Assembly: GCA_015680685.1 (NCBI GenBank) | Contig: MNCI01023302.1 | Span: 1-64,000 of the forward strand | Direction: 5' to 3' | Origin: Gnetum montanum | Lineage: Eukaryota > Streptophyta > Gnetopsida > Gnetales > Gnetaceae | DNA length: 64,000 nt | Shown here: piece after piece, positions 11,134-22,945 of the stretch | Layout of the letters: the number at the start of each line of letters is the position of its first letter | Numbering within the stretch: the stretch's first letter is position 1 | Notes under the pieces: generated by a model | What the model was told of the DNA's origin: nothing | What the model saw: the letters and a program-made list of their open reading frames with translations, nothing else | The model's database searches: none | Translations under genes and position numbers: made by a program

Positions 11134-11149
11134 AAACAAAAATCAGAGT

Positions 11150-11895
11150 TCAACTCATATGGTGATGTTAACACATACCATAACCAACTGGATCAAGGTA
11201 GGCTAGCTTCCCAAGAAACTAACTGACCTTGGAAATCCCTTAATCTACCTACAAGTCACTGGGAACGAACCACATAAGGCTCTTCTTAACTCAGGTTCCA
11301 GAGTCAACTTAATTTCATGAGAGATGTATCAAGCCTGGGACCTGCCCCAACTTAAGAAGAGCAATATCCAACTTGAGCTGGCAAACTAGTCCATCACCAT
11401 TCCCTTGGGATTGGTGGAGGACATAGCTACCACTTTGTGTGGTTGGTCTTACCTAGCTGATTTCCTGGTGATTGAAGTCAACAACAACAAAGGGGACTTC
11501 CCAATTATAATGGGAAGGCCATGGCTAAGTACGATAAACACATACCTAGGGATCCGTGATCTTTCCTTGGAGATATCTAAGATAAAAATTTATGGAAAGA
11601 TCAAGAAGAAGAAAGTTCCATGCATCACATACAGTGATTCAGAGGGTGATGACATGGAGGAATGCTCAGCATCTCTTCCATGTAATCGATGTGCCCAAGA
11701 AGCACAAATTCAAAGGTGCCTATATGTAGCAACCACACCAGTAGTGGATACCCCGTGGTTGACAGCTACTAGAAAGAGCAACCCAATATGCATGGAAAGA
11801 ACTGAGGATAAAACTCATGCTAATAATGAAGGCATAGACACATTGGAATATGAGCGTTGCCAACTTCCACCCCTTAATATAAGAACATCAGTTGG
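11150..11895 (+). pseudogene. pro: Aspartic protease domain of R4
   Basis: The retroviral-type aspartic protease would cleave the gag-pol precursor. The active-site strand reads ALLNSGSRVNLIS (about 11280-11318), with Asn where the family normally has the catalytic Asp of D-(S/T/L)-G. Further on come the conserved LADFLVIEV block and FPIIMGRPWLS (11490-11528), the second signature of the fold, then LGIRDLSLEI. Two in-frame stops lie in the first half. After about 11895 the sequence jumps to the extreme end of integrase, so reverse transcriptase, RNase H and the integrase core are absent. Confidence 0.78.
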
Positions 11896-11976
11896 GAGAA
11901 GTTGGGCACTTTTATGAAATTCAAACAAACACTCATTATTTCGGATCTCTCCCTTACAATTTAGTCATGGGGGAGA
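11896..11976 (+). pseudogene. C-terminal stub of integrase plus internal purine motif, R4
   Basis: About 60 bp (FYEIQTNTHYF...LPYN) align with the last codons of pol in R9, immediately before TTTAGTCATGGGGGAGATGG. The purine motif at 11960-11976 resembles the polypurine tract at 13847. The pol deletion joins the protease side to this stub near 11895-11905. Confidence 0.65.
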
Positions 11977-13490
11977 TGGCCACTTATGCTAATCATTTGG
12001 GGCCCTCAGTCCTTTTTAGTTTTTGTTTTCCAAATTTTTGTTTTACAAGTTTTTGTCTTACACATTTTTGTTTTACATATTTCTTTAACTTTTCTTGTTT
12101 TTGTTTTACACCATCATTATAATTTTTCATTTTTTTTTGTGTGCATGTGTGATCCACCCTGTAAGTTTGTCACCCAATAAGTGTTCTGGATTATGGTATG
12201 AACTACTTTCATATTGATTACTAATGTTTGGTTTTTACCTTTAAGCCATGATGTTGATACTAAGGTATGTTCTTTTGATATGGTAGGCAATGAGTCCACT
12301 TCATCCATTCATCCACTAGTCTCTATGGTTTCTCTTGGCTTGGAAATGTATAGTCCCTTTTTAATAAGAACTTTAACAAATCGGTGACTGGGCATTTCTC
12401 AAACTAAAGAAGGACTCAAGGATTGAAAAGGGTGTGACTTCAAGTGAACTTGATGCATTTGTATTGGCTGTTCTCTTGGGTTCTTGGATGTTTTCTTCTT
12501 GATTTTTCTTTTTGTTTCGACGTTACCTAATCATTGGAAGCTGATTTAATAAAAATAACAAAGTCTTTGCATGGTGTGGTTCTCATGCATAAAAACACAC
12601 AAAAAAAAGTGGGAATTCAAAGCACATCCCTTAGATGAAATAACCATTTGGACTACAAGAATTGGTTATGGAACGAAAAGTGTTCCCTCTAACTAATGCC
12701 CTTCTCGCTTCTGATTCTCTCCTCATTCGTTTCATCGGAATGGTGGTGGCTCTTGAAGAGGGCATTCTTGTTATTCAAGTGGATGGATTGGCCAAATGCA
12801 TTAATGTGAAGTCATTGGATGTGGTTGGTTTGAGGTCGAACTTGGAATGGGATTTGCTAAGTCACATTAATCATTAACTCCACAAGGGGCTATACACCAC
12901 CTTGTTCTTAGGATTCCATTCCATTCTCTTCTCTCCATCCTTGTCTCCATTATTCACCTCATTGCCAGTTGTATCATTAGTGTATATTTTGGTTGATACA
13001 TTGTTTTCTTTTTGGTAAATTCTTGCGGTTAAGAATTTAACTCTTTTCCCAAATGACATTCCCAGAGTCTACGGACTCTCTAAATGTGGGTTTTTCAAGG
13101 CCATGAACATGCTTTGGGGAGGACCCACTGACATTCCTATTTGGTGCACCAGTTAAATTATTTTTCTTAACATTTTTGCAATTAATTTTATTTTTTTCAT
13201 TTCCATCTTGACATTCATTTCATCGATGTCCTAGTTGTCTCTTTCTTTCCATCTTCTTGTTCTTATTCTTTCTCCATTTTAACGCTACCGGAGGTTCGCG
13301 ATTAGTCATGGGGGTACGGGACCCAATTTTTTCGATTTTCTCCTAACCCCTACACCTTTGGTAGTCATCAATAATATATCTCTAGATCCACAATCATCCA
13401 TACCACAACCTAAGCCAAAAGACCTTTCACTGCAACAAGGTATCAACTACATTGAAATTCATTTACCCTTGCTAATATAAGATTGTGTTG
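11977..13490 (+). other. Untranslated region between pol and ORF3 position, R4
   Basis: No coherent frame is visible. The stretch aligns in patches with the same interval of R9, R6 and R5. Shared words are GTGTGACTTCAAG at about 12432, a TGGGAATTCAAAGCACATCCC word at about 12610, and a GGGGAGGACCCACTGAC block at 13115. A third copy of the AGTCATGGGGGTA motif lies at 13301-13316. A short frame at 12662-12877 has no counterpart elsewhere and is probably noise. Confidence 0.6.
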
Positions 13491-13499
13491 TGTGTGCAG

Positions 13500-13679
13500 A
13501 TGACGATCATACAACAATGGACCAGATCTATAGGGAACACTTGGAATGGAGTGGTGTTGAAAGTAGCTATGCAAGGAACGAGATCAATGGTGCACTTACG
13601 GATGGACAATGAAAGGCGCAATCTTGGCGTTGGCAGTAGCAACACTTCTTTCTCTCTCTCTTTCTCAGCTGCCAACTAA
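13500..13679 (+). pseudogene. Vestige at ORF3 position, R4
   Basis: A start codon preceded by TGTGTGTGCAG matches the acceptor-like context of ORF3 in R5 and R6, but only 60 codons follow. They do not resemble the intact ORF3 copies. The downstream sequence rejoins the shared 3' untranslated region (AATAATCCCATACCTTCCCAAT, 13792). ORF3 seems to have been replaced or internally deleted. Confidence 0.4.
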
Positions 13680-13846
13680 GGCCTGATGTCAATGTAATAA
13701 GGTGTTCACTCTTGTTGTCATGAACACTAGTTTTTCTGTGTCTTGTAATGATGATCCGTTCACATGTCATCCCATTAGTTCCATTTGAGTCAATAATCCC
13801 ATACCTTCCCAATATTATTGTAAGGATCTCGAGGATGATTTTTCAT

Positions 13847-13861
13847 TTAGTCATGGGGGTA
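13847..13861 (+). promoter_or_regulatory. Polypurine tract of R4
   Basis: TTTAGTCATGGGGGTA directly abuts the 3' LTR, the expected place for the plus-strand primer. The same motif precedes the 3' LTRs of R6, R9 and R10. Confidence 0.8.
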
Positions 13862-14688
13862 TGATGAGACGTGATATCGCATGGACCGCGATATCGCGAC
13901 CGTCGCGATATCGCATCCCTCATGATATCGTGTACGCGATATTGCGGTGTGCCACCAAGTCTATAAATAAGAGGTGGCACTCCCCTTGTTTCTAATCTAG
14001 GCCTAGATTGTAGGGAAACTCTAGCAATTTTTTCACTCCAAAGATAGATTAATTTCCATGTGCCCACAGTAGGATCTCTAGAGTGAACGGATCTTTATTC
14101 GAGCAGACATTATACCTGAACACAAGTTTGTGTACGACAATAAAGACGAGCTTCTTGGATAAACCTTGCAGTGCATGGAATAGGCTAATTAGGATTTTAT
14201 TTACTGTTATTTATTACTTGTCATTTACATGCCTTCTTAGGAATTAAATCTTTCTCAACCCTTCTCTCCTAGTTAAGTGCCTTAGTATGACCACTTCAAG
14301 CACGTGCATTATGCGTGGTGATCCCAGCAACGACTAGCATTTGGTAGCCACGGTTGCATCGATTCAGGGTGTGTACAGTAAGTGGGAACGGATGTTGATG
14401 CTAGGTTAATTTAGACTTAGTTAATTAGTTAAAGTTAGTAATTAGCTTCTTCAACCCTTCAAATCGATAGCATAGGAGATAAAACCGAAAAAGACATAAA
14501 AATCATATATCTCAGACTTACTTAACCATACACCATGACAACTGCAAGTAAGTCTGGGAAGATAACGAATAATTAACCTTAAGTGTTCCATGAGGTGTGT
14601 AGGCACTTTGTCTACAGATTTTGACTAGATCGCACGTGTTACGCTCGTATTCGTATGGTTGAGTGTAGGGGTATCTTGCCACTCATCA
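13862..14688 (+). repeat. 3' LTR of R4 (type I)
   Basis: This 827 bp LTR differs from the 5' LTR mainly by having four perfect GATATC palindromes plus one GATATT in U3 (13870-13946) instead of two. The TATA box is at 13961. It ends CTCATCA before the ACCTG duplication. Confidence 0.93.
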
Positions 14689-14693
14689 ACCTG

Positions 14694-17600
14694 GTAAGTA
14701 CTTGTAAGAGGATTAAATGAAGCAAGGTAAATTGGAAGAAAGTCTAGGATACCAATATACCTACAATAGAGTGCTACACCATAGAATGTAAATAATATGC
14801 AAATAAAACACTCCCTGACCCACTTAATTCTTTCAGTTATATCCTAACTAGAATAAAGTAGAGATACTCATTTGGCCTCATCAATGTAGAGCATAGAAAA
14901 AAGAAAGGGATAGAGAAAGAAAGGGAGATAGCAAAAAGCAAAAAGTGAACGTAATAAAGCATAGGGGAAGCATGTTAGGAACATCACCAATACACAAATG
15001 ATAGAATGTTGTATCACATAAATAGGACACAGCTAGACCCCTAAAGCTAACCTTTTACTTACCTCACTCATATGTAGATTTCACATTCCTTACATCACTC
15101 TACACTTAATACTTCCTCACTACATCGAGGAAGAGACACGTTCAACTAACTAATGTTGAATATAGAGAGGAGTAAACATAAATGAGGAGAGATAATGAGA
15201 GGAAGAATAGAAAAATAGAGTACAAGTGAGTAGAAATTAGAGTACATGAAGGTAGATAACAAAAAAGCGAGGGGAGAAAAGAGGATATGACCCATACACC
15301 TATCATGAGGATAGTGCTATGTCATATAAGTGGGGCATGGCTAAATTCTACACATTATATGGCTAAAAAGGATGTCATATATACTATCAAAGTAATCCCT
15401 CCTTGTCCCACTCAAAAAATACACTCAATCACATCGTCACATAAAACAATGAGATATTTAGTCACTTAAAAACCTCACTAGTTGCACTAAGCACATTGAA
15501 TAGAACAAGATAAATCATATAGGGAAGTATGAAGAAAATAGCTAGAGAAATAGTAGAATATGAGATAGATAAAGGATTTGAAAAATAATGCAAGCATAAT
15601 ATGGTTTAGAACAAATCTATTATCTCAACATAGTATGTATTTTGTTGTTGTAAATAGCAAAATGATGCTAGGAGGACACATTCAATCTTGAATAGTTAGT
15701 AGGTTCAATGTTGTAAAGTGGCTACATGTAGTAGTGCTTGAGGAAGCTACTGTTAACTAATGTTCTTTTTGATCAAACAACATGCAGGCATCATTTTGTA
15801 GAGACTAAACCACCAAGAAAGGACCCTACCAATTAGGAGAAAACTTTGTATTTGTGGAATTCAAAAAATGACAAAGAATCACATTGATCAATCTAAGGAA
15901 TTTAGTAGCAGCATGGAAGATTTGAGGAAGGAAGCATTAAACCAATAAGTGATAGTACCAAAGAGAGTACCACAAGATGTTAAAAGAGAATAAAATTTTA
16001 TTTTGATATAGAGAAACAAGGAGCATGTTTATTAAACACACCAAGTTGGAAGAATTGTTTAAGGATTTTACAAATTATGTGATGACTACCACACCAAAAA
16101 GAAGGGAAAATGGGCCATGAATAGGAACCTACAATAGAAGAGAAAGATGATGATATCTTTCCAAAGAATCTAAAGGCTTATGAGGAAGAGTGAAAAACTA
16201 TTCTATCAAAGATTACAAGCTTAGCATTTGCTAGATTGGACACACCCAACCTGAGCTTGAAGAAGATAAAATAGTGAATCCTAGTTATATACAAAGAGAC
16301 ACAAGGTAAGCATTAAAACCTTAGGTAACCATTATATTTTATTTTATGAGGGATAAAATAAAATAAAACTAACTTTTTTATCTTAACTTTATGTGCAAAC
16401 CCTAGAGAAAGCATCCAAAGATTAGCGGAATAGTCAACTCTAATGAAAATTGATGAACAAATAGAGGAGGAAGCTATTGAAAGAGAATAAGATTGTTAAG
16501 CATCATTTTTACATTTTTTTGGGCTCTATGTCATTTGTGTTTAGCACAAATATTTGGGATAAAACATCAAGTGTGTTTGATGTTAACATAAGATTTTACA
16601 TCAAAAGTTTGACATGCATCAGTTGTACAAGAGTTTAAGAAAATAATTTTTTTTCTTCATGTCAATTTTGAATTAGCCATATTTTGCATATTGATAGTTA
16701 GAATTAACATGATATGTCAAAGCTAACAACCACCTCTTCATTGAACATTTTCCACTAACAATAATCGATTAAGAAAAATAGTCTAAGTAAAGCATAACAT
16801 CAACTTTGTTTACTAATCATCATTGCTTGATGATAGCAAACTATAAAAAAAAATACTTAAAAAGAAAATTATAATAGGTGCTAGTAGATGTCCACCACTC
16901 AGTGATAAAAAAAATAAGTTTGTGAAGTAGCTTATTCATTTAAGGTTATTGTATCTATAATGAAATTTTGAATATTTGAATAAGAAGGATAAGGAAAATT
17001 CTTCTTCTCAAGTGAGGATATGGTTAATTCTCTTAAGGCTAAGTCAACAAACTCAACGTCAAAATTAGACTAGTTGCCCAAATTTATTGAATCTGAAGTA
17101 ACCTTAGAATTCTTACGAGAAATAGTAACCTTAGAAAACTTGGGCTACATGTTCAAGTGTGATATTAGCTAGTTTGTTACTAACCTAATAAGATTGAGCT
17201 TCTTGGTCTATATGAGAAACATTTAGGATTTATTTGTCTATAGAGATAATTATCTCATGGTTATGAATAGGGATGTGTATATCCTAGTGTATAGAAGAAG
17301 ATACATCTTGATGTTGAGCTAGCTAATGATGTCTTAGTATACCATTAACACCAAGACATTTTCATGTCACCATAAAAATGGCCTTAGATTGTATAGCATC
17401 ACCTACCATGAAAGGTAATTGAATGAAGCATATAACATCTACTTATGTGTTGTTGAATGAAAAAAGGTTAGTTCAGGTTTTATTGAAAATTACTTAATTA
17501 GGGAGACTAAAATGTTTGATAATAGCCCATTTGATCATGTTCGATTCAACATTTTCATCAACATGTATCAATGAAACTGTAGCTTTTAGAGATACTTTGA

Positions 17601-18382
17601 TGGTGATGTAGAGTGGTAGCTAACAAATATCTCACATCTTCAAGTCAATATTAATGTTTTTTCCATAGCAGTGTAAGCTATCTAATCCATAGTAAGGTAC
17701 TTGAAGAAAAGAATATATGGCTTCTGTCTAAGCATAGATGTTACTTGGAACCACAATTCTCTTAAGAACATCATATAGTACAACATAATGTTCCTTAGAG
17801 GTTACCACAAGGTCATTCAAGGACAAGTTAGTACCTTTAGAACAGAAAAGAGTGATCATTTTCTATAAGACCTTATTGTTCATAGGCTAAGATGCTTGTA
17901 TAGTAGATGCTACTATAACTAGTGTTATAGGATTGGAAGAAGGTAGGGGGTTGCTTAAGGAAGTAGTCTCATATTGTTGCTACAAGGAAACCTTCTTTAT
18001 TATCTTAGAAGCTTTCTTCAGTGCATTAATAATATTCTTCTTCTGTTTAGCTAAATGTGAATTATTTTTCTATTGATTGTGGATGAGAATTTCCACATGA
18101 GATGAAGGAAAAAAGGATGTTTAATTTGTAGTGGATTTTTGAAGTTCAAAGTGGTGTGAAACATGATAAGAGTTGGATGGATAGGTAGAGTGAGTAAAAG
18201 TGGAATGATGTAGATTAGTAGCATGGATGTGATAGAAAGGTGGGAAGGAATGGTTTGGTTTAAATGGTGTAGTAGTGTAATCAAACCAGTAGATCACGTA
18301 AGCCTTCTAACATTATAGTGATGACTACCTAGACTATTTGTAGTTAGACCAAAAAATGACATAAAGCTCTTTGGATGGAGAT
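14694..18382 (-). pseudogene. R3 pol remnant (protease side to integrase C-terminus)
   Basis: The minus-strand translation is badly broken, but three patches fit a Tat/Ogre-like pol. One is VLYDVLKRIVVPSNIYAQTE (about 17720-17780), like the region ahead of protease. A later patch, SSIHQDIHIPIHNHEIIISI (about 17250-17310), resembles the end of protease. At 15780-15860 KFSPNWQGPFLVV matches the integrase C-terminal 'F.PNWEGPY.V' motif. The 1-2 kb between cannot hold RT, RNase H and integrase, so these are deleted. From 15735 down to 14694 I see only AT-rich untranslated DNA. R5 abuts at 18383 and R4 at 14688. Confidence 0.45.
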
Positions 18383-19275
18383 TGATGAGTAATGAGTATA
18401 TCCTATGCCCAACCATATGAATCACTCAGTGTTCACATGTAATTTGATTGGATTTTGTGGACTTATAGCCTTCTAAGTACACTAGTCTCTAGGAAGTGAA
18501 ACTAAATGTTGCAATTGTTGTCTTCCCAATTATAATTGTGAAATGCAAAGCTATGGTTAAGTGCAATTGAGGCATATGATTTTTATCATCTTTATGTTTT
18601 GTATTTTAAGTTGTCTAAGGATAAAAAATAATGAATAAAATAAAATAATTAAATTGCTAATTTAATCTAACTAGCTACACCTAACCAATCCTAACATAAG
18701 CATTTGTTCTCACTTGTCATACACATCCTGAACACATTTAATGCTACTGGGTTACCAAACATTAAGTATTACTGGGATTACCAAGTGTCAAACGTATGCT
18801 TGAAGTGGTTGTACTTATGTGCTTAATTAATCACTATTTAATTTAGCTTAATCTAGATTAATTTAGCTTAATTACTTAAAGCATTAAAGGAAATTGCATA
18901 AAACATTAAATGCATAAATAAACAATCAATCTATTTCAAAGTGCTATAAGATTTATTAGAAAGCTCATCTTTATTGCCGCATACACTACTGTGCTTAGGT
19001 ATAACAGTATTTGAATAAAGATCCGTATACTCTTTGACTTAGAAAAATATTCTAACTTTCAAATGATTAAATTGTAAGAGTTGCATTATAAATATGACAA
19101 AATATGCCATAAACATGGCAGGTGAGCACATATTTATAGGAAAAAATAGACATTGCATTGACAAGGCCACATCAATGCATTAGATCCCATGTCGACGTAG
19201 CCACATTAATGAGGTTGCATCAAGGGGCCTGCATAGATGAGGCCTCATTGATGTAACCCTAGAGGTGACTCATCA
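18383..19275 (-). repeat. 3' LTR of R5 (type III)
   Basis: The minus strand begins TGATGAGTCACC and U3 carries repeated ATGAGGCCTC / GATGCA / GTCGACATG words. A CCTATAAATATGTG TATA box follows (about 19131-19143), then the R/U5 words shared with R9. It ends at 18383. The adjacent TACCCCCA at 19276 is the complement of the polypurine tract. Confidence 0.85.
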
Positions 19276-19537
19276 TACCCCCACAACTAAATGAAGACTC
19301 ATCCTCAAATGAACAAAGGGAGCATAAAGTCTCTTACAGAATTTTGGAAAGGTATGGGATTATTGGCTATCCACTAGCATACATAAATACAACAACACAC
19401 ATGAACAAATACTAAGTGCTCAAGTGTACAAAATTAAAATCGTTACAAACTTTTTGATGTTTAGGACAATAAAATTAAACACTAAGAAAAAAATGATAAA
19501 CACAATTCCTTTGATGGCATGAAGATAAGAAAGAAGT

Positions 19538-22386
19538 TCAAACAATCCCAAACCATGGAGGTTCTTAAGGCTCCAAAGGACCTTCTCCTGCTTCAAGCAC
19601 ATGCAGTGGTTGAGGTAGTTGTGGTTGTCCTATTGCAACTACAACTTCCAATGGAAGATGGAAGGTATCCAATAGTGCCTTCATCTTCTCCTCCTTACTT
19701 CTAGGATTTTTCACAATCCATGCTACATTATGAATATGAGCTAATGTGGGAACATCCCAAGGATAGGGCATTGCTGGGAACAACTCCATCACATTGATGA
19801 ATCAGGCAATAAAAAGTTTACGTTCAACATAAAATGTCTTTACTAAACTCTACAACTCTTGGTAGTCACTCAGTCTTCTAATTAGGTTCTTAACTATAGA
19901 TCATTGATTGATGAAGTGTTGCCTGAGAACATTGAGTTCTGCATTTGCCACCTCAAGCTTTTTCTTGGTGTCTTTGTGATGCTTGAACTTAGCCTTGTAC
20001 AAAAAGTATGAACTGGCCACCTATTTCTCTAATTAATATCATATTCATCTAGTAGTCACCATCACCAGATTTACATAATGAAGATTAATAAGCTCCATGT
20101 ACTCTGTCATGTCCTCAATCTCCAAGTCCTTCATGTGTATCTCCACATTGTTGTAGTTATTGAGCCCATCAAAGAAAGGCTGCCAGACATCTCCTCCTTC
20201 TTTGAGCTATTGGAGGGCCACATTAAATTTTTTCTTCATCATTTGAATATGTTTTCCATTGATTTATTTCCTGTAGACCAACCTGACATTTGTAGTACTT
20301 TTTAACTCTCTAAAATTTAAGAGCCTCATTTTTCCAGGTAGCTACTTCTATTGTAGATTTCTAGTGAAGGGCTCAAACTTCCTCTATGGAGAGATTTCTA
20401 TTTTTGGCTACTAATCTCCTTAGTTAAATGTTTACACTAGCTAGCTACTTCTACTATTGATGGATGAAATCTTGCATTTGCTATGTTTGCACATCAACAT
20501 TCTATATGCGGTGATTCTTTTTAGTTAAGGTGACATTCTCCTAACGAGTTTGAACTAAGGCCTTTTGGATATTGTGCATGGTGACATCGGCCAAGGATTG
20601 ATTAAAAATAACTATCTCCTTTGTGTTCTTAGCCTTCATGAGCTTTTCTTAAAGCTATTAAAAAGCTTCATCACATGTTGGCATAGGGCTACAAAGTGTA
20701 GGATTAGCAAGTTAGGCTTTTAATTTAGCAACCTCTGCAACTAGGCATTGGTTGTGAGCCAAGGCTATTTTGAGTTTTCCTCCATGATCATGCATTTTCC
20801 CCTTACTTCTAATAGCTTTGATTGGGTTGCAATGAATGTATCTGGACTGTCAAAGACATCTAGAATCAATTGTCCAGTTCTTACTAGTTGGTCCAACAAC
20901 TCTTCGTGTTGGGTTGCACTTAATTTGCCACTAACTATTTCTATGGATGTTTGCACATGTCTAAGTGCAGAAATGTCTAGTACAGATTCCATATGTGCAT
21001 TTAATGCCTCAGCAATTCTATCAATAATCGTCTCTACTGCTATCTCCTACCCATGGTACTACATCACCAAGATAGTTGACCCCTCTCCCTTATCTAGATG
21101 CATTGAAAAAGTAGTTGTATTCCAAGAGATTTTTAAGAATTGCTACTATTGTAAGAGAGAAACTATTACCTCTAAGGTGCCAGGATTTGATCTCATGGGA
21201 AGCTGCGTTCTTTGGGCTGAAAAGATTAGCCCAACTCCCTCCATCCAGCTGATGGTTCAAGCCTTCATTAAGGTGACTCATTGTTGGGAAATACATAGAT
21301 TAATCACCATCACTTGTTCTTACTTGCGAATCCTAATCACACATGAGCTACTTGGATCTCATGCATTCATTCAAGGATAGCACAAGACTCTGGCATTGTT
21401 TCATGAGTGGACGATGGAGGTGGTGCTACTTCTCTTCCTTGGTTGTGATAGGGGTCATGTTCTTCATAATTTTTTCCTAAGAGGTAGAAGGAGTATGCTA
21501 TATCATTAATGTAGTAAACTATTCCTACCCTTTTGCATAATTTTTTGATGAGGTAGGGAAAGGATAAGGCCTTCCTTCCACATTTATTTTCCTTAAAGTA
21601 CTTCTGTATCTCTAGATAGATCAGCTTTGAAAGGCTCATAGGGATTTTTCCACTCAAAGTAGCACATGCACGGGTGGAGAAGGTAGTCACCTTACTAAAA
21701 CTTACCATTGGATTTAGGGGATAGGCTGCTATCTTAAAATATACACACTCCACTGGGATGAGTGTGTCATACTCCTTATGGTCCACTCCATAGCATTATT
21801 GGGTCCACTCCTTTGCTTCCAAGTCTACTTGTGTAAAGATCTTTGCCAAATTTATTCCAATATCAAACAACCCTAGGGCTTATGCAATAGCTTCCATTGA
21901 TTAGGATACCTGAATGTTCTTAATCTTCATAGTGGCTCCTACCCACCTATAGTTCCAGAAGAGATATGTCTCTTCCATGTTCTACTTCCCACTGGAAGTG
22001 ATGATTGGCCACATGGATGAGTTCTATAACTAGGTCTTGAATTCTAGTGGAGAATGTTCCAAGAATGATCCAAATTTTAATTTTTGGAGAATTGAACATT
22101 ATATGTCACGAGGCTTGATCTGATCAAGGTAGGCTTGAGTTAATGTGACGTCAAGTCTTGGCACCAGTCCTAGTACCTCATCTTGATGGAATTGTTTTGT
22201 TATAGCTACTTCCAAGGAAATCTATTAGATATATTCCACTTTGGAGTCCTCTTGAAGAGGTCCTATTGCATGATTTTTTGCTACTTGCTCTTAGGCTTGC
22301 TCTTGTTTCACCCTTTCAACTCTTGGTCATTTGTCCCTTAGTTGAGATGGTCCTCCTTTTTGTGGGCATTTCAGTCTAGGTGCCAT
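19538..22386 (-). pseudogene. ORF3 of R5 (Transposase_32-like, coiled coil)
   Basis: The start ATG (22386-22384) follows GATTACAG and gives Met-Ala-Pro-Arg; the stop is at 19540-19538 after FGIV. Several stops and shifts interrupt it, but long blocks are readable. An N-terminal part (22030-21540) has KWNMEETYLFW and FPYLIKKLCKRVGIVYYINDI. A middle block (20992-20765) has HEELLDQLVRTGQLILDVFD. The C-terminal block (19792-19565) has FPAMPYPWDVPTLAHI and KEEKMKALL. R6 and R9 carry the same order and spacing. The N-terminal block resembles the family annotated in plants as 'putative plant transposon protein' (PF20167, from memory). The rest is charged and helix-rich. I see no signal peptide or membrane segment. 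Function unknown. Confidence 0.7.
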
Positions 22387-22394
22387 CTGTAATC
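22387..22394 (-). promoter_or_regulatory. Splice-acceptor-like site at ORF3 start, R5
   Basis: The minus strand reads GATTACAG immediately before ATGGCACC. R6 has GATTGCAG and R9 has ACCATAG in the same place. The AG-ATG arrangement fits a 3' splice site that would make this the first AUG of a spliced RNA. The polypyrimidine run is weak. Confidence 0.4.
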
Positions 22395-22834
22395 ACAACA
22401 TGACTAAGGATCAGCACTTAATGTGCAACTTTGAAACATTTTAACTAGCTTATCTCTTGGGGTAGTTGCACTTGGCTAAGTTGTGATCATGGTCGATTTG
22501 ATTATTTTAATATTATTTTATTATTATCTAATTAGATAGGTTACTAGAGTTTGTTGGAAGGGTCTAACTCTCATAGGTTGATGATTTAATATTATTTTAT
22601 TTATTAAATCCATGGGAGAGTTAGAAAAATTCTAAAAAATTTTCTATTAAAAACCTAAGGTTTGTGGCCCCCCACAATGTAAAGTGTACATCTAGAAGGT
22701 GCAAGGCTGAAGAATGAAGTGAATCGAACAAACGGTTTGAAAGTTACAGGCTCTTAAAGGTTTTGAGCTTTGAAAAATTGCAAAAACTCCCCATACATTT
22801 AAAGCAAATGGCAAAAAATTCCTAGTGTTGGGCA

Positions 22835-22945
22835 CTATTTATAGAATTTTTTCCTTCATTGACTAGGCCTCATTGACAGGGCCTAGTCAATGTGGTCAGC
22901 TATGTTGATTGCGCCTAGTCGATGCAACTATTGACCATCATTGAC
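22835..22945 (-). promoter_or_regulatory. Internal promoter-like block upstream of ORF3, R5
   Basis: On the minus strand, a cluster of CAATGAGGCCTAGTCAATG-like words (22945-22857) is followed by TTCTATAAATAGTGCC (TATA at 22844-22835), 458 bp before the ORF3 ATG. The repeated words, including CAATGAGGCCT, also occur in U3 of this element's own LTR ahead of its TATA box. Activity is inferred, not shown. Confidence 0.55.

Larger units (their letters stand above)
7770..14688 (+). mobile_element. R4: Athila-like element with pol deletion, young copy
   Basis: Two similar LTRs (7770-8548 and 13862-14688) begin TGATGAG and end CTCATCA. They are flanked by a perfect 5 bp target duplication ACCTG (7765-7769 and 14689-14693). 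Inside are a good tRNA-Asp primer site, a largely open gag, a protease domain, and then a direct jump to the last codons of integrase. ORF3 is also almost wholly deleted. The total is 6.9 kb against 13.4 kb for R9. It could be moved only with enzymes supplied by another element. The host sequence is the 3' part of R3. Confidence 0.92.

Noticed and set aside
13862-13950. Regular GATATC repeats as a CRISPR-like array
   Set aside because: The words are 6-10 bp palindromes with irregular short gaps, inside an LTR upstream of a TATA box in plant-type DNA. There are no spacers and no cas genes.
14694-18382. Host gene between R4 and R5
   Set aside because: The only protein-like patches are minus-strand Tat/Ogre-like pol fragments continuous with R3. 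No splice-consistent gene structure could be read.
20748-21380. 210-codon plus-strand open frame as a gene
   Set aside because: It is antisense to ORF3 of R5, whose minus-strand reading is supported by two other copies. The plus frame has no counterpart in R6 or R9.
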